Positions 34,161-45,960 are shown, counted from the first letter of the stretch. The stretch: 64,000 nt of DNA from Elgaria multicarinata webbii (GCF_023053635.1 NC_086183.1:35197501-35261500), one strand, 5' to 3'. A program made the numbers and translations. The notes: a model not told the origin generated them from the sequence alone.

Positions 34161-36299
34161 GTAGGTGCTCAATATCTGAGCCATGTGTGATTTATTGTTA
34201 ATTCGTCATAATTTGTGTATTTGGGAGGGGGGGATACTCCCCCCTTCCTTTTTTGCCATGAGCTGCCTGCAGGTGTTTTCTTCTCTCAAGATCAACCAGA
34301 GTGTCATCATGTGGCAAACATCCTTTCTTTAAAAAACAAGTTTTGAATAAACTTAATTTCTTTAAATTTTGTGTGAACTGCTATTATATAAAATGACAGG
34401 TTTTGTTTAAACTTCATTTCTTTAAAAAACACGATGGCCGCCAAGCCTTCCTCTAACCCACCTTCTTCACAAGAGTACAACTGGAGTCCGCCTGCGAAAG
34501 GGAGTTGGGGGAGAGGCACGTTCCCAAACCCAGGGAGGCCTTCGCTTGCTTCCTCCTGCCTCCACAGCCATCTCCTCCCTTAACCTTTTGGGGTCTGCAG
34601 CTGCCAGGAACGTGGGGGCCAGCAAAGCCACCGCCGGCCAGCTCCTTCCACTGCCCTCTTCCCTGCCGTGGGAGCTGGGCCAGGAGACCTTCCCAGGCAG
34701 TGGAGCCATTGCGACGGTGTGGCGCTCCAGCCTCTCGGCCAGCTGGAGCCCCTTGAAGCCCCACCTCAGGCCTTCCTGCTGCACCCGCGGGGCGCGCGCC
34801 GTGCCTGTGCCTTTCCACTCCCAGCCTCCCAGCACTGCCTTTGCCAACGTGGAGGCCTGGAGGAATTCCCTCCCTTGACAGGGAAGCTGAACCATCCCCA
34901 CGGCTGGTGCTGGCCTGATTCGGGCTTCCAACCCCAGGTGGGGAGATCAAGTTCTGCAGGTTCCACCCGCAGCTCCCTCCTCTCTGTCTTCCGGTGGCAA
35001 AGTGGCCCACATAGCAGAGGGAGGAGAACATTTGACTGAACCTGCCTGGCCTGGAGGGAATTGGGGGGGGGGTGAGGAGGGAGGGAGAAAGACTGGAAGT
35101 AAACAAACTTTCGCTAAGCAACGCTGGTGAAATCACCAATCTTGCCTCACCTTCCATGTTCGCCCCTGGTGGTGCGACTACCTTCTTTTCTGCCGTGGCT
35201 TCAACACACTTATTCACCTACTGCAAGCAAAGCACAGAAGCCATCTGAGGAAGCATGACCGACCCTTGCCCTTGCCTTAGCGGCAAGGGGATGAATACTG
35301 GGACTTCCACTCTGTGTAAAGTTCGGACGGGGAACGTGCAGCCCTTGGGACTCCTATTATGTGGGATGGCCCGGGGAGGGGGGTAGACAGCCCTGCTCAC
35401 TCCACCCACTCCTGGCTCTGCCTCCCGTCAACTGCAGCCCCACTAGGCTTTTCCTGTGGATCAATGGCCCTTTACAGCCATTTTGTTTAAAGGCATCTTG
35501 TTTTGGCTCCTTTTCCTTATCCACGGAAGCTTGGGCAGCATTGCTCAGCGGACGGCCTTCAAAGGAATGGCTGGCAGGGCTCATTTGCAGAGGCCGCTCT
35601 GGGTGTGGCTGCAGGTCAACCACTAAGGAGGCTCAACAGCTCCCCACTTGTGGCCTCCCTTCCGCACTCTGCTCACCAAACTCATCCGGCGCCTCCTGGG
35701 CCGTCCAAAGGCCTCTTCCAGGATCCTCCAGCTGACTGATTTCCAGAGAGAGAAGGACTCCGAAGTAGAAAACCCTCCGAGGCTGAAGTTGGCTACCACT
35801 TCCCAGTTCCTTATTTGCGCTGAACTTTAAATGAGGCCTCAATGAGCCTAATGTTTACATGACCCCACACCCAAACTAAGCTTGGGGCGACCCCCATGTC
35901 ATAGATCTCTGTGATTGGCAGACCGCCCCCTTCAAGATAAACACAGTCACCTCCCATCCAAGCAGTCGTTTTTATGCAGAAAACAGTGACAAATCAGGAG
36001 CTGGGGCTGCACACCCCAGAATAAGCTTTGGGCAGCCCCAAATTATACACCCTCCTGTCCAGCAGAGGGTCCTCTAGAAGGTGGCTTGGAGTTGTGTCCA
36101 CCACAGGGGCTTCACGAGGGTGAGGGGTCTCACCTGAGGTCCTGTGGCCCAGGCGTACCCTGTCCTGTCCTGCCCTAAAGAGTACGAGTCCAGGTTAGTT
36201 GGAGGCCCAGTGTCACCTACACCTGTCTGAACCTCCCGCTGCTGGTGTAGATATTTTAAATTGTATTTTATTGTAACTGGCCTGTTTTAAAATGGTACA
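34161..36299. other. Intergenic, GC-rich in the middle
   Basis: A 254-codon minus frame spans 34,453-35,217 and overlapping plus frames cover the same stretch. None has a recognisable domain, and the region is GC-rich, which lengthens chance frames. No repeat family is clear. Confidence 0.35.
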
Positions 36300-36780
36300 A
36301 ATTTTATTTATTTACAATATTTCTATACTGCTCAATATCTTAAAAGGATTCCAGAGCGGTGAACATAGGTATAAAGAAATAATATTTTAAAAAAGCAAAT
36401 TAAAATTGTTAAATTTAAAAACAAAGGAGCCAGAATAAACAGTGGCTAGTCAGTTGGGGAAAGCTTCTCGAAACAGAGAGGTTTTCAGGAGGTGCCGGTA
36501 GCAGCCCAGTGTTGGTGCCTGCCCGACCTCCAGGGGCAGAGAGTTCCACAGGGAAGGGGCCGCCACACTCAAGGCTCTGCTCCTGGTGGATTCCAATTGG
36601 GCCACGTGGAACCACAGGGAGCATGCCCTCCAGCGACCTCAGTGGTCGGGCAGGTTGGTAAGGGAGAAGGCGCTCTCTCAGGTATCCTGGTCCAAAGGTG
36701 TTTAGGGCTTTGAACACTAGTACCAAAACCTTAAACCTGGCCCAGGCAGCCAATAGGTAGCCAGTGCAATTCCCTCAGCA
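36300..36780 (-). repeat. LINE with RT C-terminal remnant, minus orientation
   Basis: On the minus strand a frame reads FKVLVLVFKALNTFGPGYL, then RLLPYQPARPLRS, the C-terminal region of a CR1/L2-group reverse transcriptase. It runs on into the 3' end 'accgctctggaatcc', 'tgagcagtatagaaatatt' and AAATAAATAAA (reversed). The frame is diverged beyond this. It links the recurrent 'ccgccc..gctctctgggcgg' tails of this window to a coding LINE. Confidence 0.7.
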
Positions 36781-37089
36781 AAGGGATTTCTTTCTGATAT
36801 TGAACTGTACGATTTCTCTCTCTCTCTCTCTCAAAGTTCCCCTTAGGGCAGAACCCAGTGTCTAAGGGGCATTTCCCTTCTCGCCTCCAGGTAGAGCGGG
36901 GAACGAATCCTGCCTGCAGCCCTGCAGAGCCCCTCGCTGGCCGCCCGGCCGCCCACCGCCGTCGACAGTGCCAGGCTGGCTAGAGGGACCCAGGCTCGGG
37001 CTCCGCTGGAGGGAGGCAGCGTCCTGTGCCGTCTTCGGCCTGCCCAGATGCCGCCGAGGAGCGCCGGAGGGGCCGGCCTGGCTGCCATT

Positions 37090-37430
37090 CACCTATTTCT
37101 AGCTGCCTTTCAAGACCGTAATCTCCTGAAGGAAGCTTACAAGATCAAAATAATACAGCAGACATTAATCAAATTGCATTGAATGTAAACAATTTTAAAT
37201 CAAACCAATTACAGTGAAATACAATTCCAAAATATGCACCAGCAGTGAATACCATAAAATGTTTCACTTAAAAGCCAGGGAGAACAGATGAGTTTCTAAA
37301 GCCCCCTTAAAAACAGCTGCGGATGGGGCCAGCCATAGCTATATATATCAGGAAATAATTCCATAAAGTAGGGGCCGCTCCTGAGAAGGCCCTCTCTCAA
37401 GTGCAAGGATGGGGGATTGGTAGCCCACAG
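37090..37430 (-). repeat. Old LINE 3' portion, minus orientation
   Basis: A-rich 3' UTR-like sequence is followed by 'gcccccttaaaaacagctgc', 'ataattccataaagtagggg' and 'gaaggccctctctcaagtgc', the order seen in diverged copies of the family at 36,300. Boundaries are uncertain. Confidence 0.45.
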
Positions 37431-38854
37431 AGATTCCCCATCTGGCCCATGAAGACCTTGGCTCTCCCCACATGATGTTAGGGGTGTGTGAACCCGCCCC
37501 CCAGCTCCAATACTGTCTGGCCTGCAGAAGTCCAGGTGTGGGGATCTTTTGGCCCCACGCCCACCACAGGTTCCCCACTCCTCCTCTAGGGCCTACTAAT
37601 CTTACAGATCTTGGAAGCAGGGGACTCGAGGCGGTCTTAAAACAGACTGAGGATTCTGTAAGTAACAGACCTCTTCCCCCCTCTCTCCCTCCCTCCCCAC
37701 TTTCCTGCCAAAGCAAGAAGAGTCCAAAGCAATGCGCAACTGAATAGTCCAGCCCACAGCAACCCAATAGACACCTGCCCAGGCAACCCGTGAACTCCAT
37801 TAAACCCATCTTTGTTCCCCAGTCTGAGGATGGACCCTGGAGATTCCTCCTCCATAGACTCTATTCCACACCCTCCAATATCTGACAGGGGGAAATAGGG
37901 TTATTTTGGGGGGATGATCCACTGGGAAGGTCTCCCGTGCGCATTCTGTGCCTTTACACAGCTGATGGCACTGGGAATTTCTTTCTGGAAAGTGTCCATT
38001 ATGGTACATGAACACAGGACTCAAAGTATGGCAAAAAGCATGCTAATTAATTCCATGTGCTCTGGTAGTATATCTGGCCAATTAATGAATTGAAATATTA
38101 ACTTCAAAACACAATTTTTCCTATAATCCAGAGTCCACAAATGATTTTTGTTTTTTGCATTTAGAACTATAAAATAAGAACTTTTTAAATATCAATCTTC
38201 AGCTCACTTCCAAAACATGAAAAAAATATATGAAGGATTTCTCCCTGCAATCATATGCAGACTTTTACACGTGAGAAAATCCCACAGATGGGATTTATCT
38301 CCAAGTAAACACAGAGCTAGGAGAGCGCCTGCTGCCCCCTGGTGTTCATTTGTTGCGATACGACAAACGCTAAGGTCAAGCGATGGCCGTGTTGGGGGAC
38401 TTCTCGCTTCCCTGCATCCCAGCAGAAAGAGTGGCCCATTCCTTTGGCACCGCCATGGCAACCCCGGGAAGCTGCCCAAATAGTTCAGCCCGTGGGTGTG
38501 AAGACCCCGGTTTGCAGCCAGGAAATAGTTCAAAGGAACAGCTTAACTTTTAAGAAGAATCAACTCTCCCCTCCGCCTCCAACTCCCAGGCAAACCACTG
38601 CACCAAGCCTCTCCATCACACCATCTTAGGGCTGCATCCTGCCCAGGAACCTTTGCAACACGGCAGAAGATGCTGGGATTCTGCCCCCTTAGCCCCTTCC
38701 TGCTCCAGCAACCGTTTCAATGGCTTGCCCTCTTCTGGGCCTCACCGTGTGTCTCTCAGTGTCAGGATCCATCAGGACTCAGCCCTGACAAGGTCTTCTC
38801 TGAAGGGGAGGGAACAGGGCAGAAGTGGGGACCCTGAGGCACAGCCAGAAGCCC
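37431..38854. other. Intergenic, no recognised element
   Basis: Only short frames. AT-rich at 38,040-38,220. No gene or repeat is called. Confidence 0.3.
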
Positions 38855-39060
38855 CTTTGTAGGAACACAGCAAGCTGCTTTATCTTGAGCCAGAGCATAG
38901 GGCCATCTGGCGTGGTCCTGGCGCCACGGAGTGGTAGCCTGCTCTCCAGGGTCTTTCCCAAGCCTGCACACAGCTGCTGTACACTCCAGTCCTGGAGGCC
39001 CCGCAGCCCCTCACAGGTCTTCACCACTTCTGGAGTCATGAGGACAATGCTGGGCTGAAG
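38855..39060 (-). repeat. tRNA-derived SINE, minus orientation
   Basis: 'gaacacagcaagctgcttta', 'agggccatctgg' and 'gctctccagggtctttccc' match the reversed body of the squamate tRNA-derived SINE whose plus-sense copy lies at 45,765-45,960. Promoter boxes are poorly preserved here. Confidence 0.6.
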
Positions 39061-39339
39061 CTCAGGTCCAGCAACACTAGAGGCCCATGGCCACCCGCCC
39101 GTTGAGCTGACTCAGCAGCTCCAGGAAGAGGCCTTCTGCAAGAGCCACCAGCCCCTGGCCCTTCAGTGCTGGTGCAGCCAGAGCTCCAAGATGCAGCTCC
39201 ACCCTTGAGCCTCGTAGCTCCAGCTCCTCACTGGACAGCAAACCTGCCTGGCTTGAACTCAGCCTCTGTCCCCTGTTTTCAGTCCTTCGCTGCTGTTGTG
39301 GCTGTGATCCTAGAGAGCCCCTCTTGAAATCTCTCGTGG

Positions 39340-39850
39340 TCTCCTGTCCACCCCCAGATCCAGCACAAAGCCTCCATCCTTACCTTCAAGCCCCTCCATG
39401 CCTTGCTCCTCATCTCAGCTCTCAGCTCTCACATCCCAATCCCACTGCTGGCCATGAACTTCACTCTCCATCATCTGAAGAGCTCCTGTTCCCTCAAACA
39501 GCGGTACCCTCTCTCCCTTGCTGCCCAGTATGCACAGAAGAGACTCCCACAATGCCTTTGTGACACCACTTCTCTTCCTTCCTTCAAAACTCTTTTCCAA
39601 GTAGCCTTTGGCAACCTGCTAACTAGTCCCCATGCCTTGCTTACTGTAACTGGGCTTAGGAAATGTCACTGCAATACAGCCATGCATTCCTCCTCCACTC
39701 AACCCTGCCTCCAGTCCCATCGCCTTCCTCTCCCTGTTGTCTCCCTTCTCTTGAATTTTAGATTGTAAGCCCCTTGGGGCATGGACCTCTCCTCTTGTAC
39801 TTTGTAAATCACCACACATAGCAGATGATGGTGATGATGAGTTACTGTGG
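39340..39850 (+). repeat. Older L2 LINE 3' portion, plus orientation
   Basis: The RT C-terminal region is recognisable as 'caagcccctccatgccttgc' (cognate of FKALHGLAP in the young copies). The 3' UTR shows 'agattgtaagccccttggg', 'gtactttgtaaatcacc' and a GATGATGGT end. It is clearly more diverged than the copies at 9,953 and 41,479. Confidence 0.7.
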
Positions 39851-39959
39851 TTGTTGTACTGGCAAAGAGAATTCAATCTGGAATAGACTTTGCAAGCAGA
39901 CACCACCGACGGGTGGCAGCAATTGGCTGAGTTCCAGAGCAGGAAGATTCAGCATCACC

Positions 39960-40190
39960 CCAAAAGGCTGCAGTTTGGCCATGCAAGGGGAGCCCCGTTG
40001 GATCAGATCAAAGGTCAAACTAGTCCCTATGGTCCCCACAGTGGCCAAGCAGGACATGAGCACAGCAGCACCCTTCCACTGGCATTCCCCAGCGACGGCC
40101 TCTGATACTGGAGGAAATATTTATCCATCACGACTACTGAGAAGTCAGCGAGTCTCACAATAGTTTTTGTGCCTGTCCACTTGCTCCACA
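39960..40190 (-). repeat. CR1 LINE 3' portion, minus orientation
   Basis: The minus strand reads 'cagaggccgtcgctgggg', 'gctgctgtgctcatgtcctg', then 'tttgatctgatccaacgggg', the CR1 3' order. Confidence 0.65.
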
Positions 40191-40420
40191 TCATGCATCG
40201 TTTATACATCTCTGTTATGTCCCTCCTTATTCACCTTTAAAAAACAACAACAACACTGAAAGGCTCCTAAATGTGTTGACCTTTCCTCCTAGGGGAGTTG
40301 TTCCAGCCCCCTGATAATTTTTGGTTGCACCTTTTCCAGCTCTACATACCCATGCTGCGATGGAGCGACCAGAACTGTACACGGTATCCTAAGTGTGTCC
40401 CCACCACAGGTCTGCACAAG
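40191..40420 (-). repeat. CR1-type LINE internal fragment, minus orientation
   Basis: 'gggagttgttccagccccct', 'gcaccttttccagctct' and 'gaccagaactgtacacgg' parallel the fragment at 1,610-1,845. It may belong to the same insertion as the adjacent 39,960 copy. Confidence 0.5.
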
Positions 40421-40539
40421 GACGCTGCAGTGCTGGCCACACTGACTCCAGAGACTGACGTTTGCACAATGGTCAGTTCCTGGGGTTGGCGAGGATTACG
40501 CTGGCTTTTATTGCCAAAGAGGCACAGAGAGCAACAGCT

Positions 40540-41090
40540 TAATGAGACGAATAGGGATTAATATTAAAGCTACAAATGTTGGTTGCATAACGATGCATTA
40601 ATAATGTAAACCTCTTACATCGTTAATGCCTGATAACCCTATAGATGTCCTGTCCTGTTTATCGAGAAAGATGCCCATTTATGGTCATATCGTGCAATTA
40701 ATAATGATATGCAGATGCAGTGGGGGAGGAATAACCCCTGCTTCATTTGTGCCAAGGGACCAATTCCTACATCGGTTTTTGAGGGCGTAAAAACATCCCC
40801 AGGTAAAAGGTTCGCAACTTTGCCTATCCTCGTGTAATTGTCTAAAACAGCCAGGAATCATCATCTGACACGGGCTGCAGGAAGTTTTAGGAGGGAGATG
40901 CAGATGTGGCTATTGAAATTGTTCTGATTACTTTGCCAATGCAATTCTTACATGCTTAAGCCATTAAAAAATAAATTCTGTTTTTGGTTGCTGTTTTCCC
41001 GGTAAGTTTATCCTATTATTTTCTAAATGAAGTGTAGTGAATCAATAAACTGATTTGTTTCAGTTAACATCATGAGTTTGTGGTTTTTGA
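40540..41090. other. AT-rich, repeat-free block, candidate conserved noncoding element
   Basis: The block has many TAAT and ATTA cores ('attaataatgtaaacc', 'gcaattaataatgatatgca'), balanced AT-rich sequence and no match to the repeats of this window. It looks unlike its surroundings. Whether it is conserved cannot be seen from one sequence. Confidence 0.3.
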
Positions 41091-41219
41091 TACTGGTTAT
41101 GTTTTACCCCCTTTCCCACTAGGTTCCAAAAAGGCTAATTCAAACTCAGATTAGACCACCAGATCCACAACTCATGTTTTCTCTGGACATTTGGGAGTGT
41201 TCCATGCAGGAGAGATTCA

Positions 41220-41441
41220 ATCATTCATTCATTCATTCCATTTCTATACTTCTCAAGAATTGAAGTTCTCTGAGTGGTTTACAAAGATTTAAAACCTTAA
41301 AAGTACAATATTATATACAGTACAAAAACCGCTTACACACAAACGTATAAACAGACAGTCTGCACAAACACACACACTCACACATAAACGATTTCAAACA
41401 ATCAACAATAAGAAAATCCAGGCCCTGATTGAAACTTTCTC
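41220..41441 (-). repeat. LINE 3' tail, minus orientation
   Basis: (TCAT)n, then 'ccatttctatacttctcaag', 'gaagttctctgagtggttta' and A-rich sequence, a diverged member of the family at 33,868. Confidence 0.6.
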
Positions 41442-41478
41442 TAGGGTGACCATGTGCAAAGGAGGACAGGGCTCCTGT
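41442..41478 (+). mobile_element. 5' part of hAT-type MITE, copy 1 (split by L2)
   Basis: TAGGGTGACCATGTGCAAAG and 'gaggacagggctcctgt' match the first 37 bases of the MITE copy at 41,553. The element resumes after the L2 insertion at about 42,602 ('atcttgaacagttgtgtaga') to about 42,645, where similarity fades. The right terminus is lost or unrecognisable. Confidence 0.8.
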
Positions 41479-42542
41479 GGCAGTAGCTAAATCCTGTCGT
41501 TTCTTCCTGTATAATATTGCCAGGATTCGACCATTTTTGTCTGTCTCTTCTGTAGGGTGACCATATGAAAAGGAGGACAGGGCTCCTGTATCTTTAACAG
41601 TAATGTAGAAAAGGGAATTGCAGCAGGTGTCAATTGAAGTGGGTGAAATTCCCTCTTCATCACAACAGTTAAAGCTACACTAGCTATAGTAGAGTGGCCA
41701 GATACAAAAGAGGGCAGGGCTTCTGCAGCTTTAACTGTGTTGATGAAGAGAGAGTTTCACCCTCTTCAATTGACACCTGCTGAAATTCCCTTTTCTACAT
41801 TACAGTTAAAGGTACAGGAGCCCTGTCCTCCTTTTCATATGGTCACCCTACTCTTCTGCCAAGACTCTCGTTCACGCACTGGTTATCTCTCGGTTGGACT
41901 ACTGCAACCTTCTTCTCTCTGGCCTTCCTTCGTCTCACATCAGTCCGCTGGTCTCTGTCCACCACTCTGCCGCTAAGATCATCTTCTTGGCCCGCCGCTC
42001 TGACCATGTCACTCCACTTCTGAAATCTCTTCATTGGCTTCCAATTCACTCCAGAATCCAATATAAACTTCTCCTGCTGACCTTCAAAGCTCTTCACGGT
42101 CTAGCTCCTGCCTATCTCTCCTCTCTCATCTCACACTATCGCCCCGCTCGTGCTCTCCGCTCCTCTGATGCCATGCTTCTCGCCTGCCCAAGGACCTCCA
42201 CTTCCCTTACTCGGCTTCGTCCTTTTTCTTCTGCTGCCCCTTACGCCTGGAACGCTCTTCCAGAACACTTGAGAACTACAAACTCAATCACTGCTTTTAA
42301 AACTCAGCTAAAAACTTTTCTTTTCCCTATAGCCTTCAAATATTGAGTTTGTTCTGACTCTATACTGTTAGCTTCACCCTACACGGTGCCTGTTTACACT
42401 TCCCTGTGCCTGTTTGCATTCTCCTTCCCTCTTTATTGTTTACTACAACTTATTAGATTGTAAGCCTATGCGGCAGGGTCTTGCTATTTACTGTGTTATC
42501 TGTACAGCACCATGTACATTGATGGTGCTATATAAATAAATA

Positions 42543-42596
<54 letters not shown>
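41479..42596 (+). mobile_element. L2 LINE inserted in MITE copy 1, interrupted by MITE copy 2
   Basis: 5'-truncated L2 of the same young subfamily as 9,953-11,438. It starts in the RT region ('ggcagtagctaaatcctg') and ends in an AAT tail at 42,533-42,596. The flanking CCTGT at 41,474-41,478 and 42,597-42,601 is probably its target-site duplication. After the interruption a 150-codon open frame (41,894-42,346) encodes the RT C-terminus ([18 protein letters not shown]), nearly identical to the copy at 10,174. The insert at 41,553-41,850 is a foreign MITE. Confidence 0.92.
41553..41850. mobile_element. hAT-type MITE, copy 2, inserted in L2
   Basis: The 298-bp element begins TAGGGTGACCATATGAAAAG and ends with the exact reverse complement. 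It is flanked by an exact 8-bp duplication, CTCTTCTG (41,545-41,552 and 41,851-41,858), typical of hAT transposons. Removing it together with one duplication restores the L2 sequence found at 10,650, which proves the insertion. It is a compound inverted dimer: a left arm of about 135 bp faces a fuller right arm of about 155 bp around 41,690. There is no transposase frame. Confidence 0.93.
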
Positions 42597-42645
42597 CCTG
42601 TATCTTGAACAGTTGTGTAGAAAAAGGCATTTCAGCAATGCAATG

Positions 42646-43790
42646 GCAGCGAGGAAGCTCATCTGGACTGGACCCTGAAGTACATGTAGAGCTTTATCAC
42701 ACCAGCATTATACTGTGCAATCACTGCGAACTGCGTGCAAAGGACTCCGAAGTTTTCCAGCTTAGAATCTGCTTTTATTGTGAAGTTCTCTGATCCATCC
42801 TGCTTTAATTGCGCTTCTTAACCAAAAGAAGTGCAATATTTTGCTACTACTTTTCGAGCGTATCATTTGTTGTTTTCCGAGTGGCCACTGGGGCGCAGGA
42901 GCAAGATTTGAAGAAAAATTAAACAAATGCTTACATCTGCATAAGCTTTAAAGACAAAGACATCAAAATTGGCACAGTAATAGATATTAAGGAGAGCTTT
43001 AAGCATACCAAATTTGGGTCATCCATTGGTTTTTTAATGATTTTTTTTACATTTCCCCCCTTAAACTCACTTCCTGGTATGCAAAGGATCTTAGGAGCGC
43101 TGCCGCCCGGTAGCAACAACAACAACAACAACAACAACAACAACGGGGACAGCTTAGCGCTGTAGGGGATAAGTACGTGGGATGAAGCTCGTAAATCCCC
43201 CCTCCTACCAAGCGCCTGCGAGCGTCACACTCTTCGAAGGGCTGCCGCGTAGCTGCGTGGCCCAAGCAACCACCTATCTCTGGCCTGGGAGCGTTACTGA
43301 ACTCCTCTTTTAAACGGTTGTTTTTATCGTGTTGTTTGCTCTATGCTTTTTTGAAAAGACTTTTTACTTTGAAAGTGGAGTTTAAGTACCTAAATCTTCT
43401 ATAATAATAAAAGAGCATGTCTGACTGTCAACATCACGGCACCAAGATCCGAAAACCAAGACATCTGAAACTTGGCATGCATACAAAGGGGGCCCTAGCA
43501 GTATGCTCCTTGGCCATACTTTGTTTTTTAAAATTCAATAACTGATTTTGATTAATTTACTTAAGTCCGTGTGCTTGAAGCCTGCAGCTTCAGTCACTAG
43601 GTGGTAGACTCCCCTAATCAGCACGTAGCTTTGCAGTCCATACAGGTGTGTGTATGAAAGGACAGTTATATAGCTGCCCCTTCTCCTGCTGTGGGAACGC
43701 CCCCCCCGAAGGAAGAGGGCAGACCCTTCCCACAGAGGGCTATCAGGGTACACCATGGCAGGGGCTATGCCTACGCGTGCCAGTGGCTGT
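42646..43790. other. Intergenic with a simple repeat
   Basis: Contains the (AAC)n tract at 43,114-43,144. A segment near 43,400-43,530 ('ctataataataaaagagcat', 'gtctgactgtc') resembles some Helitron or LINE 5' ends, but I cannot support a call. No coding region is seen. Confidence 0.35.
43114..43144. repeat. (CAA)n microsatellite
   Basis: About ten consecutive CAA units. Confidence 0.9.
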
Positions 43791-44215
43791 GACTTCACTC
43801 AGATGGGGATCAGGACCCCAACACCTGATGGAACGCCTTTCCCGATATGAACCTACCCATACACTGTGTTCAACATGTAAGGTCCTTCTCTGGTTGCCTT
43901 CTCCAAGAGAGGCCCAGAAGATGGCAACAAGGGAGAATGATCTTCCCAACGAGGCCTGCTTGGCACCAACATTGCTATCTTTTCGGCGCCAGGTTAAAAG
44001 TTTTCTCCTTTCCCAGGCATTTAACAACATGTGATGAACTTCATCTATCCTGGATGTTTTTATAGTTGTTTACAGTTGTTTTTAGATGCATGTTTCTGCG
44101 TAAGTTGCATGTTTCTGTGGTTTAAAATTTGGTATATTGTTTTTAATTGTTTTAATCTTATGTAAACGGCCCAGAGAGCTACAGCTATGGAGTGATATAG
44201 AAATGGGGTGAGCAC
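43791..44215 (+). repeat. LINE 3' portion, plus orientation
   Basis: RT-C-terminal-like words ('gttgccttctccaagagagg', 'ggttaaaagttttctccttt') lead to a 3' UTR rich in 'gttgttttta' and the end 'gtaaacggcccagagagct', 'gatatagaaatgg'. This is the forward version of the tails at 33,868 and 36,300. Confidence 0.6.
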
Positions 44216-45764
44216 AATGTGTCACACTCTGACCTCTGCATAAATTTGCTTCAAAGCTTCACTGTATCAAACTCAGGTGAAACCAGCTCCATTCACTAGT
44301 AGAAGGTAAAAGCATCATCCAACACGCGTTGGGGGGGCTTTTGCGAGATCCCCCCCCTTGTGAAACAACCAGGTCCTTCTTCTCCGTGCATTTCAGAGCA
44401 GTTTGTGCAAAAGAACATCCCAGTGGTGGAAGGGCTCCCCAGGGCCTCTCCTTGTTTCATGGCAGGGTCACCCGTGGGATTCTCCTCCCTTTTGGCTCAG
44501 CCACGGAGGAGCCGACACACACGTGGCACCATGCTCACCCCGTAATCAGTAAGTCATAGCAAATTGTTTCCACCCACCGGATTTCCAAATTGTTTCTGCA
44601 CCTTGAAGTCTGAGAATGACTGCTTTGAATATGCTCATTGTTCTCAGCCAGCCCCTGGGGCTTAGATGAGATGTCCCCCCTCTTTGCACACTCACATGCC
44701 CCCACCCTTACAAAATTCAACTGAAAACATCCTGTTTAAAAGAGAAATGTCTGGCAAAACTCCACACTTGGATAATGTCCCCTTTTCTTCTTCTTTTTTG
44801 TACTCATGCCAGTGTGATCCTATGCATGTTTACTCAGAAGTAATTCCCACTTTGTTCAATGGGGCTTACTCCCTAGTATGAGTGTTTAGAATTGCAGCTT
44901 TATGTCTTTATTTTTGTAAATTTTAAAGCTTCTTTTTACTGAATACTAAAAAAAGAAAAAGCCAAAGAAACAAGAAAACACTCAAAACAAAAACAGAAAA
45001 TTACAACCACAAGACGGGACTTCCACAAATAGTGATGTAAACATTTCCATTCTTTTTCAGACTTTTGCATTTTACACTTCCTTTTTTTGGGTGGAGGGAG
45101 AAACAATTCTAGCCATTTATTTACGATCCCAGAGTTTAATATACCATTCCACTAAATGAGGGGGTGCCTTTAATTTTCCAATATTCTGCACAAGACAATC
45201 CCACAGCCTCATGCAGCCCTGGGTCAAAGAAGAATTTCCCTATTTCTTTGGTACCGTTCCTTTCAGACTTACATCCCAAAGAACATCTATCCCAACTGAT
45301 TTCTGGCATCTGAACCCTCCTGATTAGAATGCCGTGATGTCACACTGCTGCCTTTCCCTTGGGATTCCAAGGATCTAAACTGGTAATCCCTTCCTCCTTT
45401 GCGTCCTGGTCACCGCCATCACCCAAGTGGCTGGTGTCCAAAATGGCGGCCTTCTTCCTGGCTGCACACCATCACAGCCTGTTTGTGGCAGGGCGCCCAC
45501 CCACCCCCGCACCTCCACCCCCACCCCCACCCCCCACCGGGTCTCCTTGAGCTCTTTTGCTCAGGGCTTACAAGTCACTGTCTCATGCAGGAGCGTGTGT
45601 GTGGGAGGGGGGCAATGATCGCGCCCGCTCTTCCCCCTTCCAGGAGTGCCGGCTCCAACCCAAGGCACGACACCTAAGCCCTGTCCCCACAGCTCCGGTG
45701 CTCTCTTCCCCCAGAGACTCACCAACGGCCCTAGAGTCTCAGGTGGCATTTTCCAGGTGCGCTG
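44216..45764. other. Intergenic, 5' of WDR87
   Basis: Contains a short palindromic squamate repeat at about 44,810-44,890 ('gtttactcagaagtaattcc', 'caatggggcttactcc'). A (CCCCCA)-rich patch lies at about 45,500-45,540. No CpG island is visible ahead of WDR87. No exon is recognised. Confidence 0.35.
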
Positions 45765-45960
45765 CAAGGGCCCATGGCTCAGTGATGGAGCACACGCTTG
45801 GGCATGCAGGACGATCGGGGCAAAATCCCAGACCTTTAAGAGGAAGTTCTCAGGTAGTAGCAGGGCTGGCAAAGACTTCTTTCCGGAGAGCTGATGCCAA
45901 CCAGAGAAGGCAATAGTGGGTCAGACTGATGGGTGCTCTGACTTGGCAGTGACTTATATC
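45765..45960 (+). repeat. tRNA-derived SINE, plus orientation
   Basis: A-box-like TGGCTCAGTGATGG at 45,775-45,788, then 'gcttgggcatgcagg' and a degraded B box ('ggggcaaaatccc'), then the SINE body 'gcagggctggcaaagac', 'gatgccaaccagag', 'gtgggtcagactgatggg'. The RNA polymerase III boxes are diverged. It lies about 370-570 bp upstream of the WDR87 start codon. Confidence 0.75.

Noticed and set aside
34453-35217. 254-codon minus-strand open frame in intergenic DNA
   Set aside because: No recognisable domain, an overlapping frame on the other strand, GC-rich local composition, and no convincing splice or promoter context.
43396-43530. Possible Helitron 5' end ('ctataataataaaagagcat')
   Set aside because: Only a loose resemblance. 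No CTRR end with hairpin could be found nearby.
45775-45840. Functional tRNA gene
   Set aside because: A- and B-box-like words are present, but no cloverleaf can be drawn and the sequence continues into a SINE body.
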